From Lachnospiraceae bacterium (GTDB lineage: Bacteria > Bacillota > Clostridia > Lachnospirales > Lachnospiraceae): a stretch of 61,655 nucleotides of DNA. The notes under the pieces were generated by a model, which was given only the letters and a program-made list of their open reading frames with translations, was not told the DNA's origin and made no database searches. Below, piece by piece: positions 1 through 8,358 of this stretch; the first letter of the stretch is position 1, and every line of letters starts with the position of its first letter. The stretch covers positions 1 through 61,655 of the forward strand of contig JAAUZI010000022.1 of the NCBI GenBank assembly GCA_014804645.1. The letters are read 5' to 3'. Position numbers and translations under genes: made by a program.

Positions 1-231
1 AGTTCTAATCTTACACCTGAAGAATGCCAAAGAGCGGCATTCTTCCTTGCAATGTACCAAAGGGTGTTTTGCCAAGAAGTTCTAATCTTACACCTGAAGA
101 ATGCCAAAGAGCGGCATTCTTCCTTGCAATGTACCAAAGGGTGTTTCGCAAAGAAGTTCTAATCTTACACCTGAAGAATGCCAAAGAGCGGCATTCTTCC
201 TTTCAGGTTCCAGGGGGTGTTTCACAAGGTT
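1..231. repeat. Tandem 77-bp repeat, about three copies, each with a hairpin
   Basis: Units begin at about 1, 78 and 155, so the period is 77 bp. The first two are nearly identical; the third diverges after about base 201. Each unit holds a 10-bp hairpin (GAAGAATGCC, 7-nt loop, GGCATTCTTC) and the phrase AAGAAGTTCTAATCTTACAC. The array reaches the left edge, so more copies may lie outside. A related 39-bp segment lies inverted at 59439-59477 with four mismatches. Short ORFs across the array only read the repeat. There are no variable spacers, so it is not CRISPR. Confidence 0.85.
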
Positions 232-252
232 GAGAAGAAGGGAGTTGAGACT

Positions 253-1251
253 GTGAAGATTTTTGCGTATTGTCTGCGGGAATTTGATGAAAAACCTATG
301 TTTGACCGACTGGCGGGAGAGTTTGACGCCCAGTATGGCTATAGCACGGAGTACCCATGTCCGGACAATGTGTCTCTGGCGGCGGGATATGACGCTGTCA
401 GCTGTACACCTTGTAATATGGGGGCGGATATGCTGCAACGGTTTTATGACGTGGGTGTGCGGTATGTGGCCACTCGGTCCATCGGTTTCGACCATATTGA
501 TCTGGATAAGGCAAGGCAGCTGGGTATGGGAGTGTGCCGGGTCAGCTATGAGCCGGAGACGGTGGCTGACTATGCGATCATGCTTATGCTTATGTGCTGC
601 CGCAACATGCCACATATTATGAACCGCTCCCTGGTGCAGGATTATAGTCTGCAGGGGAAGATGGGAAGGGATATCAGCGACTGCACTGTGGGAGTGGTGG
701 GCGCCGGTCAGATCGGCAGCACCGTGATCCGGCATCTCAGCGGCTTTGGCTGCAAACTGCTGGCCTATGACCCCTGTGTGAGTCCTATGGCGGAGAGTCC
801 GGCGGAATATGTATCTCTAAAGGAGCTTTATGCCCGCAGCGATATCATAACGCTGCATACCCCGGCCACAGCTGAGAACTATCATATGATTGACTCCCGT
901 GCGCTACAACAGATGCGGGACGGTGTGATTCTGATAAACACAGCCAGGGGAGCGCTGGTGGACACAGATGCGTTAATACAAGGACTGGAGTCTGGCAAGG
1001 TAGGGCATGCAGCGCTGGACGTGCTGGAGGATGAAGCCGGACTGTACTATGCCAACCGCATGGGAGATGTGATTGCCAACCGACAGATGGCCGTTCTGCG
1101 GTCTTTTCCCAATGTGATTTTATCTCCTCACACTGCCTTTTACACGGAAAAAGTGGTGTGGAACATGGCATACAAGACCTTTCGGGGAGTGCGGGACATG
1201 ATGGAACAGTCGGAGAATCCACTGATTATTTTACAGGGGAAAAGGGGATAA
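253..1251 (+). CDS. D-2-hydroxyacid (D-lactate) dehydrogenase, VanH-like
   Basis: Predicted NAD-dependent cytosolic enzyme interconverting pyruvate and D-lactate, about 332 aa, the usual length of the family. The GTG at 253 is chosen because AAGGGAG lies about 8 nt upstream; the reading frame stays open further into the repeat array. The Rossmann motif is VGVVGAGQIGS. Catalytic residues are visible in NTARG (Arg), DVLEDEAG (Glu) and LSPHTAFYT (His). The phrases ATRSIGFDHID and VADYAIMLMLM resemble VanH and D-lactate dehydrogenases more than phosphoglycerate dehydrogenase. No vanA/B-type ligase or VanX is nearby, so a fermentative role is more likely than glycopeptide resistance. Only 3 nt separate it from the next gene, suggesting co-transcription. 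Confidence 0.9.
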   Translation: MKIFAYCLREFDEKPMFDRLAGEFDAQYGYSTEYPCPDNVSLAAGYDAVSCTPCNMGADMLQRFYDVGVRYVATRSIGFDHIDLDKARQLGMGVCRVSYEPETVADYAIMLMLMCCRNMPHIMNRSLVQDYSLQGKMGRDISDCTVGVVGAGQIGSTVIRHLSGFGCKLLAYDPCVSPMAESPAEYVSLKELYARSDIITLHTPATAENYHMIDSRALQQMRDGVILINTARGALVDTDALIQGLESGKVGHAALDVLEDEAGLYYANRMGDVIANRQMAVLRSFPNVILSPHTAFYTEKVVWNMAYKTFRGVRDMMEQSENPLIILQGKRG

Positions 1252-1254
1252 ACG

Positions 1255-1854
1255 ATGAAAAAAAATAAACCGATATTCAATGTCTGTCTGCGGGTGTTTC
1301 TGCCTCTTCTCGTGGTGTTGACGATCTTATTGATGTTTCTCACATATCTTGCGATATGGAGAGACTGCAATGATGTGTCTGCGGCCGACAAAGAGCTGTC
1401 AGAGAGCGATGTTCTGACCGGCGGCATGTTGCTGCAGGCAGAAGACAGCGGCGAATATTACGAAGTGTTTGATCTCAGTGACGGTTCCGAGACTATCGCC
1501 TTTTGTGTGCCTGAGGACAAATTGGGAGAGATTCCCCATATGCAGGGCAGCTACTATCCTGAGGCCTATTGGTACGGCCCGTATCAGATTATGGACCTAT
1601 CTCAGGGATATGAGATACTGGAGGACGGTTTCTACTGGTCCGGAACCGGGCAGCTGTCCCGGATGACCAAGGTAAAGGTGTACGATTTCTCCGCCTATAA
1701 GGGACATACCCAGACGATGGGAAGAGGACCGGGAATCGCTCTGGCATTTTTATGGATGGCAGAACTGGCGGTAGGAGGAATCCTTATATTCCTGGATTTG
1801 ATAGCCGGATTTATCATTTTTGGAATAAACCGGAGCAGAAAAAGAAATCCATAA
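1255..1854 (+). CDS. Membrane protein of unknown function, two TM segments
   Basis: 199 aa. I do not recognise the family. A hydrophobic segment at residues 10-32 follows a Lys-rich N-terminus, and a second spans about 160-190, ending in NRSRKRNP. The central 125 residues are acidic and rich in Tyr and Gly, probably an extracytoplasmic domain held between the two membrane segments. The start is 3 nt after the dehydrogenase stop, with GGGGATAA serving as ribosome binding site, so the two genes probably form a unit. There is no enzyme motif to assign a reaction. Confidence 0.7.
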   Translation: MKKNKPIFNVCLRVFLPLLVVLTILLMFLTYLAIWRDCNDVSAADKELSESDVLTGGMLLQAEDSGEYYEVFDLSDGSETIAFCVPEDKLGEIPHMQGSYYPEAYWYGPYQIMDLSQGYEILEDGFYWSGTGQLSRMTKVKVYDFSAYKGHTQTMGRGPGIALAFLWMAELAVGGILIFLDLIAGFIIFGINRSRKRNP

Positions 1855-1980
1855 TTTTACAAAAATATTTTATGAAAAATATAGACAAAAACGAAAAATA
1901 GTACTATAATTTCATTTGATTGCTGAAGATATGGCAATCGCAAAAATGCTTTGGAAAGAGGAGAGGAGAAAAGAATTATT

Positions 1981-2520
1981 ATGAAAATTGCAAAAAAATT
2001 GATAGGTTGTATTGCAGTGATGATGATAGCATGTATGATGCTTACGGCCTGCGGCAGCCCTGCAAGAACTACCGTAAACGATGTTGTCAAGGCGGAAGAT
2101 GGCTACGCAGAGGGAGAGATCGGCACCACTTTCAGAACCGTTTTCTTTGATTACAGTGTTGACTCCGTTGCATATCCCTCTGAATATGAGGGATATATCC
2201 CCGATGAGGGTTATCAGTTTCTGGATGTTGTTATTACCATCAAGAACACTTTCGGAGAAGAACTTCCTATGTTCAACAGCGATTTCCAGATTCAGTGGCA
2301 TGATCTGGGCGATGGTCCGGATGATTATGATTGGGGCCTGGAGAAGGACGATTCCAACACCATCATGCCTTCCAGCTACGAGCTTGCCAGCGGAGCCAGC
2401 TGTACCTATCATATTCTCTATGAGGTACCTGCGGAGGCCAAGGAGTTCTCTGTGTCCTATTTGGAGCTTTTCGCTGATGACACAGAGGGCGATTTGTTCT
2501 TCACATATTTTAGCAAGTAA
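1981..2520 (+). CDS. Lipoprotein with DUF4352-like domain
   Basis: About 179 aa from ATG 1981, preceded by a purine-rich GAGGAGAGGAG stretch; an upstream ATG at 1951 would spoil the signal peptide. The N-terminus MKIAKKLIG, a hydrophobic core and lipobox LTAC predict a lipid-modified surface protein. The rest, with patterns such as YQFLDVVITIKNTFGEELPM and later beta-rich stretches, resembles the immunoglobulin-like DUF4352 fold of Firmicutes lipoproteins. The domain call is from pattern only. It is followed by an intrinsic terminator and is probably monocistronic. Confidence 0.75.
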   Translation: MKIAKKLIGCIAVMMIACMMLTACGSPARTTVNDVVKAEDGYAEGEIGTTFRTVFFDYSVDSVAYPSEYEGYIPDEGYQFLDVVITIKNTFGEELPMFNSDFQIQWHDLGDGPDDYDWGLEKDDSNTIMPSSYELASGASCTYHILYEVPAEAKEFSVSYLELFADDTEGDLFFTYFSK

Positions 2521-2540
2521 TACCAAAAAGCAGCAATATT

Positions 2541-2585
2541 ACAGAGGAATGCAGCCTTTATGGGTTGCGTTCCTCTGTTTTTCTG
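2541..2585 (+). terminator. Intrinsic terminator after the lipoprotein gene
   Basis: The stem ACAGAGGAATGCAGCC pairs with GGGTTGCGTTCCTCTGT around a short TTTAT loop and is followed by TTTTCTG. It lies 20 nt after the lipoprotein stop. Confidence 0.85.
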
Positions 2586-2687
2586 TATATTTAAATGCAG
2601 GAGGAACATTTCGCTATTGTGAAACCCCTTTAATTGATGTATAATAGGTAATGCTGTTGAATGCTGTATATTTTGGAGGAAAAATTC

Positions 2688-3290
2688 ATGTATATTGTCT
2701 GTTTGGATTTGGAAGGCGTATTGGTGCCAGAGATATGGATTGCATTTGCGGAGGCCAGCGGTATTCCCGAGCTGAAGAGAACCACCCGGGATGAGCCGGA
2801 CTATGAGAAACTGATGAACTGGCGGCTAGGGATTCTGAAAGAGCATAAGCTGGGGTTAAAAGAGATTCAGGAGACTATTGCAAAGATTGATCCCTTGCCC
2901 GGAGCGAAGGATTTTTTGGACGAACTGCGCTCCATAACGCAGGTAATCATTATCAGCGACACTTTTACCCAATTTGCAAGTCCGCTGATGCAAAAGCTGG
3001 GATGGCCCACCATATTCTGCAATTCTCTGGAAGTGGCGGAGAGCGGTGAGATCACCGGTTTCAAGATGCGGATTGCCGATTCCAAGCTGTCCACTGTCAA
3101 GGCATTGCAGTCTATCGGATATGACACCATTGCCAGCGGTGACAGCTACAACGATCTGGGAATGATAAAAGCAGGCAAAGTGGGATTTCTGTTTAAAAGC
3201 ACGGATAAAATCAAGGCAGATAATCCGCAGCTGCCCGCATATGAAACCTATGAGGAGTTGATGGCTGCAATCAAGCAGGCCATAATTTGA
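2688..3290 (+). CDS. thrH: ThrH-type phosphoserine phosphatase / homoserine phosphotransferase
   Basis: HAD-superfamily protein of 200 aa. Characterised ThrH dephosphorylates phosphoserine and can pass the phosphate to homoserine. The first HAD motif is the unusual DLEGV in place of DxDxT, a ThrH hallmark, followed by LVPEIWIAFAEASGI. Motif II is IIISDTF; motif III and the Mg site are ASGDSYNDLGM. The ATG at 2688 has TGGAGGA 7 nt upstream, better than the ATG at 2661. No other serine or threonine gene is beside it, so it acts as a stand-alone enzyme. The family is well known from Pseudomonas; specificity here is inferred by resemblance. Confidence 0.88.
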   Translation: MYIVCLDLEGVLVPEIWIAFAEASGIPELKRTTRDEPDYEKLMNWRLGILKEHKLGLKEIQETIAKIDPLPGAKDFLDELRSITQVIIISDTFTQFASPLMQKLGWPTIFCNSLEVAESGEITGFKMRIADSKLSTVKALQSIGYDTIASGDSYNDLGMIKAGKVGFLFKSTDKIKADNPQLPAYETYEELMAAIKQAII

Positions 3291-3361
3291 TAATGAACCG
3301 TAACCCTTTCGAAAAGCACATTTTTCACAGGTGAGGATTAAAATACGAGGTGTTTGAAAAT

Positions 3362-3601
3362 ATGAACATAAATCCAATGGCATTACTGGGATTAAAGAAC
3401 GATTTTGACAAGTTTAAGAATAACCATCCCAAATTTCTGCAGTTTGCGAAGGCGCTGACTAAGTCCGGTATACAGGAAGGAACAATCATGGAATGCAAAG
3501 TGATTACCCCGGACGGTCAGGAACTGCAGACAAATATTAAGATTACCGCAGATGACCTGGAACTGTTTGACAAACTGAAAAACCTGCGCCAGGAAATGTA
3601 G
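3362..3601 (+). CDS. Small conserved-looking protein of unknown function
   Basis: 79 aa from ATG 3362, with CGAGGTG about 9 nt upstream; a GTG at 3350 would give four more residues. The protein is soluble and predicted helical, with a Lys-rich N-terminal half (DFDKFKNNHPKFLQFAKAL) and a beta-like middle (GTIMECKVITPDGQELQT). It has no Cys pair, signal peptide or membrane segment. It looks like a small Lachnospiraceae-type cytosolic protein, but I can give no function. A terminator follows at once. Confidence 0.65.
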   Translation: MNINPMALLGLKNDFDKFKNNHPKFLQFAKALTKSGIQEGTIMECKVITPDGQELQTNIKITADDLELFDKLKNLRQEM

Positions 3602-3615
3602 ACAATATGTAGAAG

Positions 3616-3653
3616 AAAAAGCCCTTTGCAGTGGTTTGCGAAGGGCTTTTAGC
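3616..3653 (+). terminator. Intrinsic terminator
   Basis: AAAAGCCCTTTGCA pairs with TGCGAAGGGCTTTT. It closes the plus-strand run from 253 to 3601; the A-rich left side would also let it work on the minus strand. Confidence 0.85.
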
Positions 3654-3699
3654 CGTTAAGAGAGTGGTATTCCAACTTATCCAACTATGCGCAAAAGAC

Positions 3700-3777
3700 A
3701 AGTTTAACGAATAGTTGACAAGGGAATTAATAAATGTTATGATAAACATGAGGTCCTGTCAACTATACGTTAAACTT
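3700..3777 (+). promoter_or_regulatory. Near-consensus promoter bracketed by a 21-bp inverted repeat (operator-like)
   Basis: TTGACA at 3715-3720 and TATGAT at 3738-3743 are 17 nt apart, a strong SigA promoter reading rightward. The arms 3700-3720 and 3757-3777 are inverted copies of one 21-bp sequence with a single mismatch (core GTCAACTATACGTTAAAC in the right arm). Each arm carries a TTAAC-N5-GTTGA-like dyad, as expected for a dimeric repressor that would block both the -35 and the start site. No plus-strand gene follows: dtd lies opposite. This may be a relic of a lost regulated gene or drive an unlisted RNA. Confidence 0.6.
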
Positions 3778-3833
3778 ATGGGACCTGGATTATATATTAA
3801 TATGGTCACACGGGCACGCCAATGTATGATAAT

Positions 3834-4295
3834 TTATGCCAGGTCATTCGAGTCCAATATGATGGTAAAGGGTCCGTCGTTCAGCAGAGAAACTTTCATG
3901 TCAGCTCCGAAAATGCCGTGCTGGACTTTACCCGAAACGGGAGACAGCTGGCGTTGGCATTCATTGATAATATATTGATAAAGATTCTCAGCCAAGTCGG
4001 GTGAGCCCGCATTGATAAAGGAAGGACGGTTTCCCTTGCGGCAGTCAGCGTATAAGGTAAATTGTGATACCAAAAGCAAACTGCCGTCCACATCCTCAAG
4101 AGACAAATTTGTTTTACCGTTTTGATCTTCAAATATTCTGAGTCCCAACAGTTTTCGGATCATTTTGTCGGCTGTGGCCTGAGTATCTGTCTGGCTTACG
4201 CCGATCAATACCAGAAAACCTTTTCCTATGGAGCCGATTGTCTGCCCGTCAACGGTCACGCTGGCCTCGGTCACTCTCTGTATGACAAATCGCAT
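3834..4295 (-). CDS. dtd: D-aminoacyl-tRNA deacylase
   Basis: 153 aa, the normal DTD length. It hydrolyses D-amino acids (and Gly from tRNA-Ala) mischarged on tRNA. The catalytic loop [17 protein letters not shown] and the C-terminal [10 protein letters not shown] motif, a variant of the cross-subunit Gly-Pro motif, are both present. The N-terminus [17 protein letters not shown] is typical. GGGAGAGGAG lies upstream of the ATG. It follows the AI-2E permease gene by about 67 nt on the same strand, so the two may be co-transcribed. Confidence 0.95.
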   Translation of the reverse strand: MRFVIQRVTEASVTVDGQTIGSIGKGFLVLIGVSQTDTQATADKMIRKLLGLRIFEDQNGKTNLSLEDVDGSLLLVSQFTLYADCRKGNRPSFINAGSPDLAENLYQYIINECQRQLSPVSGKVQHGIFGADMKVSLLNDGPFTIILDSNDLA

Positions 4296-4362
4296 TATAT
4301 TTTACTGCTCCTCTCCCGCTGTTATGCGGCATGTGCTGTGCGGAAATTGGAAAATCTTAACA

Positions 4363-5898
4363 TTAGTCAGTATAATTCCCTGTGGCGTCGTCTTCCCCGG
4401 GTGCGCTGTCTGCCATGATGGGAGTAGAGGGCTCCGCCGTTTCGAGCACAGGTTCATCAACAAAAGCTTTCCGCTCAACCGCATTGGCATCGTTCCAACG
4501 CACGGGCACCCTTCTCTTCCACTCTTCCACATTGCTGATAAATCTCATGCCCGAAATTAGTTTCTTTTCATGATCCTCATGATTGTTAATGTCGTTCTTT
4601 TGTTCTTTCTTTTCCAGATTTCTGGTCTTTATAAGCCTGCGGCGCTCCTGATTGTCTATGATGTGAATTCCCGCTTCATCTACACATTCTATATTCTCGT
4701 AAATACCGCTCTTTATAGGCATATTCTTTTTAATCAGGGCCGAATTTACGTGGGATCTCACCGCTGCGTAGATAATCGCAAAGATAGGCACTCCCACAAT
4801 CATACCCAACACATTAAACAGCCCGCCAAACAGGGTGATGGCAAATATTACCCAGAAACCGGACAGTCCCGTGGAATCTCCCAGGATCTTGGGTCCGATT
4901 ATATTGCCGTCCACCTGCTGTAAAATCAATATAAAAATCACGAAATATATACAGTTCAGCGGGTGCATAGGGTCTACTACCAGAATCAGTATGGTGCTGG
5001 GAATAGCTCCCAGAAAGGGACCAAAGAAAGGAATAATGTTGGTCACTCCGATAATCACACTGATCAGTACCGCATAGGGAGTCTGCAGCAAAGTGGTTCC
5101 GATAAAGCACAGCATACCGATAATCAACGAATCCAGAATCTTGCCGCTGATAAATCCGATAAATGTATTGTGGGCAAATCGGAAGTTGTTGATAATCACA
5201 TTGGCGGAATCGGCGTTGTAACAGGCATAAACCAGCTTTTTGGCCTGCACGGCAAACTTCTCCTTGCTGCCAAGAAGATAAATCGAGATAATGAAACCTA
5301 TAACAAAGTTCCACAGAGTCTTAAAGAATCCGAGTACCCCCAGAGACACAGTCCTAATCAGTTCACTGGATTTACTCAGAACCGTGTCATTCAAAAAACG
5401 TTCCAGCTCCGCAGAATAGCGGTTAATCAAATTGACCGCATAGTCCTTGATTTCCGGATTGTCAGCCAGCAGCTGATTCATCCAAGTCGTGAAGTTTGTC
5501 ACATAAGTGTCAAAATTTGACACGATATTCTGGATACTGGGAACGATCTGTGACACCAGCATACTCACCAGAAGGTGAATAATCATATAGAATAAAAGGG
5601 TGGTGATTAATACGCTCAGCATCCGGATTCTCTTATGGGTTTTAGGACCATCCTTAAGCTTGAGAGCCTTTCTGAGGGGATACATTATTTTCTGCTCAAT
5701 GGTGTTTAAAACCGGGGTCAGCAGATAGGCCAGTATAAAACCGAATACCACCGGCATCATAATTCTCACTATGACATTGAAAGCCGATACGATATTGGAG
5801 GAATGGAACAACAGATAGTAAAACATTATGCTGCCCATAATCACCAACAGCGCAGTCAACCCCCATTTAATATATTGATTCTTCCACCTGATTTTCAA
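4363..5898 (-). CDS. AI-2E family (UPF0118) membrane transporter
   Basis: About 511 aa from a TTG at 5898 (MKIRWKNQYIKWGL) with AGAGGTAGG just upstream; an ATG at 5943 gives 15 more residues but lacks a binding site. Two N-terminal membrane helices, a long soluble helical region (residues 75-175) and a C-terminal block of about five helices match the AI-2E exporter family, as do the phrases GVTNIIPFFGPFLGAIPS and DGNIIGPKILGDSTGLSGFW. Residues from about 420 on form a charged cytoplasmic tail. The substrate cannot be read from sequence; some relatives act as sodium/proton antiporters. A short hairpin repeat lies directly upstream. Confidence 0.88.
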   Translation of the reverse strand: MKIRWKNQYIKWGLTALLVIMGSIMFYYLLFHSSNIVSAFNVIVRIMMPVVFGFILAYLLTPVLNTIEQKIMYPLRKALKLKDGPKTHKRIRMLSVLITTLLFYMIIHLLVSMLVSQIVPSIQNIVSNFDTYVTNFTTWMNQLLADNPEIKDYAVNLINRYSAELERFLNDTVLSKSSELIRTVSLGVLGFFKTLWNFVIGFIISIYLLGSKEKFAVQAKKLVYACYNADSANVIINNFRFAHNTFIGFISGKILDSLIIGMLCFIGTTLLQTPYAVLISVIIGVTNIIPFFGPFLGAIPSTILILVVDPMHPLNCIYFVIFILILQQVDGNIIGPKILGDSTGLSGFWVIFAITLFGGLFNVLGMIVGVPIFAIIYAAVRSHVNSALIKKNMPIKSGIYENIECVDEAGIHIIDNQERRRLIKTRNLEKKEQKNDINNHEDHEKKLISGMRFISNVEEWKRRVPVRWNDANAVERKAFVDEPVLETAEPSTPIMADSAPGEDDATGNYTD

Positions 5899-5904
5899 AC
5901 CTAC

Positions 5905-5941
5905 CTCTTTTCTGCATCGCAGACCAGCCGACGATACTGTC
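5905..5941 (-). repeat. Short hairpin repeat 5' of the permease gene (degenerate copy)
   Basis: CCTCTTTTCTGCATCGCAGA, continuing with CCAGCCGACGATACTGT, aligns with 20097-20132 (CCTCTTTCCTGCATATCGCA and its hairpin) and more loosely with 34651-34680. On the minus strand the hairpin comes first and is followed by GCAGAAAAGAGGTAG, the ribosome binding region. Confidence 0.5.
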
Positions 5942-6158
5942 ATAAATCTTCAAAATTTTTTTATTTTCCTGTGAGTGTTGCGACTATGCCTAACATCTCA
6001 CCGCTTACTATTTAATAATACACTTATTCATGATATATAACAAGGGGCTTTTACTGAAAAATTACAAAAGAGATCCGAAAGAATAAATAAACAAAAAAAC
6101 CATTGTTTCCGGTCACAAAAAAAGGTAAAATAATCTCATGCGAGGAGGAAACACGTTC

Positions 6159-6887
6159 ATGAAATTACAACAGGTACTAAGTTATGTCCGTCGTGCCATA
6201 GACGATTATCATATGATTGAGGAAGGCGACAAAATAGCCGTGGGAATCTCCGGCGGCAAGGATTCCCTGACACTGCTCTATGCTTTGCACGGCCTTATGA
6301 GATTCTATCCCAAGTCCTTTTCGATCCATGCGGTGACAGTGGATCTGGGGTTTGAAAATCTAAAGCTGGACAAGATTCAGAGTTTATGTGAAAGCCTGAA
6401 CGTAGAATATACCATTGTAAAAACCGACATTGCCCAGGTGGTGTTTGAAGAACGCAAGGAGGACAACCCTTGCGCCCTGTGTGCCAAAATGCGCAAGGGG
6501 GCGCTGAACAATGCCATAAAGGCGGTGGGCTGCAACAAAGTGGCCTATGCGCATCACAAGGACGATGTGGTGGAGACCATGCTGCTGTCACTGATCTATG
6601 AGGGACGCTTTCACACGTTCGCCCCTGTGACCTATTTAGACCGCACAGAGTTGACGGTAATAAGGCCATTAATGTATATGAATGAGGCGGATGTGGTGGG
6701 CTTTGTCAACAAGTATGACGTTCCGGTGGTGAAAAGCCCCTGTCCCGCGGACGGCAACACCAAGCGGGAATATGTGAAAAATCTGCTCCGTAAGCTGAAC
6801 CAGGAGAATCCCGGCGTGAAGGAGCGCATGTTTACAGCCATACAAAACGGCAATCTGAAAGGATGGGGTGAATATTTTGGCAACTAA
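6159..6887 (+). CDS. ttcA: TtcA-family tRNA 2-thiolation ATPase
   Basis: 242 aa from ATG 6159 with CGAGGAGGAA 8 nt upstream; the in-frame ATG at 6138 lies before that site. The PP-loop GISGGKDSLTLL binds ATP to adenylate a tRNA cytidine for sulfur transfer. The CxxC of NPCALCAKMRKG and the later Cys of KSPCPADG fit the cysteine set that holds the iron-sulfur cluster in TtcA proteins. The reaction, s2C32 formation, is taken from the family; the clostridial branch could act on another position. It overlaps the recombinase gene downstream by 20 nt, suggesting translational coupling. Confidence 0.85.
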   Translation: MKLQQVLSYVRRAIDDYHMIEEGDKIAVGISGGKDSLTLLYALHGLMRFYPKSFSIHAVTVDLGFENLKLDKIQSLCESLNVEYTIVKTDIAQVVFEERKEDNPCALCAKMRKGALNNAIKAVGCNKVAYAHHKDDVVETMLLSLIYEGRFHTFAPVTYLDRTELTVIRPLMYMNEADVVGFVNKYDVPVVKSPCPADGNTKREYVKNLLRKLNQENPGVKERMFTAIQNGNLKGWGEYFGN

Positions 6888-7935
6888 CAATTCTGTCACC
6901 AGCTATCACGAGGAACAAAAAATGCAGAATATCCTGAAAATGCGGGCTGTTCTGGAGGAGCTCCCCCCCTTTTGCAAGGAATTCTTTCGTGGAATCGAAC
7001 AGTATACCTCCGCTCGGACCCGGCTGGCCTATGCGTATGATCTGCGCATGTTCTTTGAGTTTCTGCACGAGAAAAACAGTGCCTGCGCCAAGCTGAATAT
7101 CTCTGAGATCCCTCTGGAATATCTGGACATGCTCCACCGTCAGGATATTGAGGAATACCTGGAATACATGTCTCTTTATCAAAAGGACGGAAAAAATGTT
7201 ATCAATGAGGAGCGTGGAAAAAGCCGAAAGCTGGCCTCACTGAGAAGCTTTTACAACTACTTTTTCGAGAATGAAAAAATAGAGAAAAACCCGGCGGCGC
7301 TGGTGCCCCTGCCCAAGCAGCACGAAAAGGAAATCATCCGTTTGGAGCCAAACGAGGTCGCCATTCTGCTGGATCAGGTGGAGGACGGCACCAAGCTGAC
7401 AAAGAAAGAACTGGAATACCACAAAAAGACCAAGCTGCGCGACGTGGCGCTGATTACATTGCTGCTGGGAACCGGAATTCGTGTGTCCGAATGTGTGGGA
7501 CTGGACATCAAGGATGTGGACTTTGAAGTATATGGAATCCGGATACTTAGAAAGGGCGGCAAGGAGGCTATTATCTATTTTGGTGAGGAGGTGGGCACTG
7601 CTCTGCTGGACTATCTGGAGCAGCGCGAACACATGATTCCTGCAGAGGGACATGAAAACGCCCTTTTTCTCTCCCTGCAGAACCGGCGCATGGCTGTTCG
7701 CTCCGTAGAAAACCTGGTAAAAAAATATGCCTCGCGCGTCACCACACTGAAAAAAATCACTCCCCACAAGCTGCGCAGCACCTATGGCACAGCTCTGTAT
7801 CAGGAGACGGGCGACATCTATCTGGTGGCGGACGTGCTGGGCCACAGCGATGTCAACACTACCAGAAAGCACTACGCGGCTCAGGAGGATGAGCGCAGAC
7901 GTCGGGCTGCAAACGCAGTGCGGCTGCGGGAATAA
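6868..7935 (+). CDS. Tyrosine recombinase, XerC/XerD type
   Basis: About 355 aa from GTG 6868; a TTG at 6877 has a better spaced GGGGTGA and may be the true start. An N-terminal SAM-like DNA-binding domain (residues 25-115) precedes the catalytic domain. Catalytic residues are visible: Arg in GTGIRVSEC, Lys in RKGGKEA, the HKLR motif in ITPHKLRSTYG, His in LGHSDVNTTRKHY and the nucleophile Tyr at the end of that motif. It is longer than standard XerC/D (about 300) because of extra residues at both ends. With no phage genes or att repeats nearby, a housekeeping chromosome-resolution role is likelier than a mobile-element integrase. Confidence 0.88.
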   Translation: MNILATNNSVTSYHEEQKMQNILKMRAVLEELPPFCKEFFRGIEQYTSARTRLAYAYDLRMFFEFLHEKNSACAKLNISEIPLEYLDMLHRQDIEEYLEYMSLYQKDGKNVINEERGKSRKLASLRSFYNYFFENEKIEKNPAALVPLPKQHEKEIIRLEPNEVAILLDQVEDGTKLTKKELEYHKKTKLRDVALITLLLGTGIRVSECVGLDIKDVDFEVYGIRILRKGGKEAIIYFGEEVGTALLDYLEQREHMIPAEGHENALFLSLQNRRMAVRSVENLVKKYASRVTTLKKITPHKLRSTYGTALYQETGDIYLVADVLGHSDVNTTRKHYAAQEDERRRRAANAVRLRE

Positions 7936-7944
7936 TCTGAAACT

Positions 7945-8328
7945 CTACTGTATAAATTCTGTGGAGTAATATGGCAGAATCAGATAGTTTCCGGCATAGA
8001 TATCCTCTCCGTCCAAATGGTTCATATTCATGACCTCCGTGATATATTGCTCCTGGCTGGCGTAGTGCTCACAGTCCGCATATCTGTCAGCCAGGTTCCA
8101 CAGGGTATCTCCCGGCTGTATCTGAACGCTGGTATAATATTTGTAAGAAACATTCTCCAGATCCATATTGGCATGGCTTATCAGAGCATGATAGGAAAGG
8201 GCAAAAGCCATCACCAGAACAACGGCAATGCCCGTCAGTATAAACATGCGGCGAATCTCCTTCTGTCTTTTGAGTTTCCGCTGGTAATTTCTCAGATCTC
8301 TCTCTCGAATATATGTGGTCCTGCTCAT
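7945..8328 (-). CDS. yneA: YneA-like LysM membrane protein, SOS cell-division inhibitor candidate
   Basis: 127 aa from ATG 8328 with GGAGGATTGACAGAT upstream; the frame stays open back into the promoter but that part is not coding. A basic N-terminal tail (residues 1-27), one TM helix (28-50) and a LysM module (about 66-120, QIQPGDTLWNLADRYAD and GNYLILPY) match YneA, which in Bacillus is induced by DNA damage and delays septation. The promoter carries at least four LexA boxes and lexA is a close neighbour, the same setting as in Bacillus. It is convergent with the recombinase gene, whose stop is 9 nt away. The inhibitor role is inferred. Confidence 0.8.
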   Translation of the reverse strand: MSRTTYIRERDLRNYQRKLKRQKEIRRMFILTGIAVVLVMAFALSYHALISHANMDLENVSYKYYTSVQIQPGDTLWNLADRYADCEHYASQEQYITEVMNMNHLDGEDIYAGNYLILPYYSTEFIQ

Positions 8329-8358
8329 ATCTGTCAATCCTCCTGTAATGCGATACTC

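Noticed and set aside
1..231. Possible CRISPR array
   Set aside because: The units are identical over nearly their whole length with no variable spacer, and no cas gene is near.
24..233. ORF of 69 aa at the left edge (and the antisense ORF 88-735)
   Set aside because: It reads through the 77-bp tandem repeats, so its repeated residues come from the repeat. The antisense frame overlaps the dehydrogenase gene.
3715..3978. 87-aa plus-strand ORF after the orphan promoter
   Set aside because: It runs antisense through dtd, lacks a binding site and codes for no recognisable pattern.
6868..7935. Phage or ICE integrase with att site
   Set aside because: No tRNA, direct repeats or phage genes nearby; the gene is coupled to ttcA and in a stable neighbourhood, so a Xer-like role is likelier.
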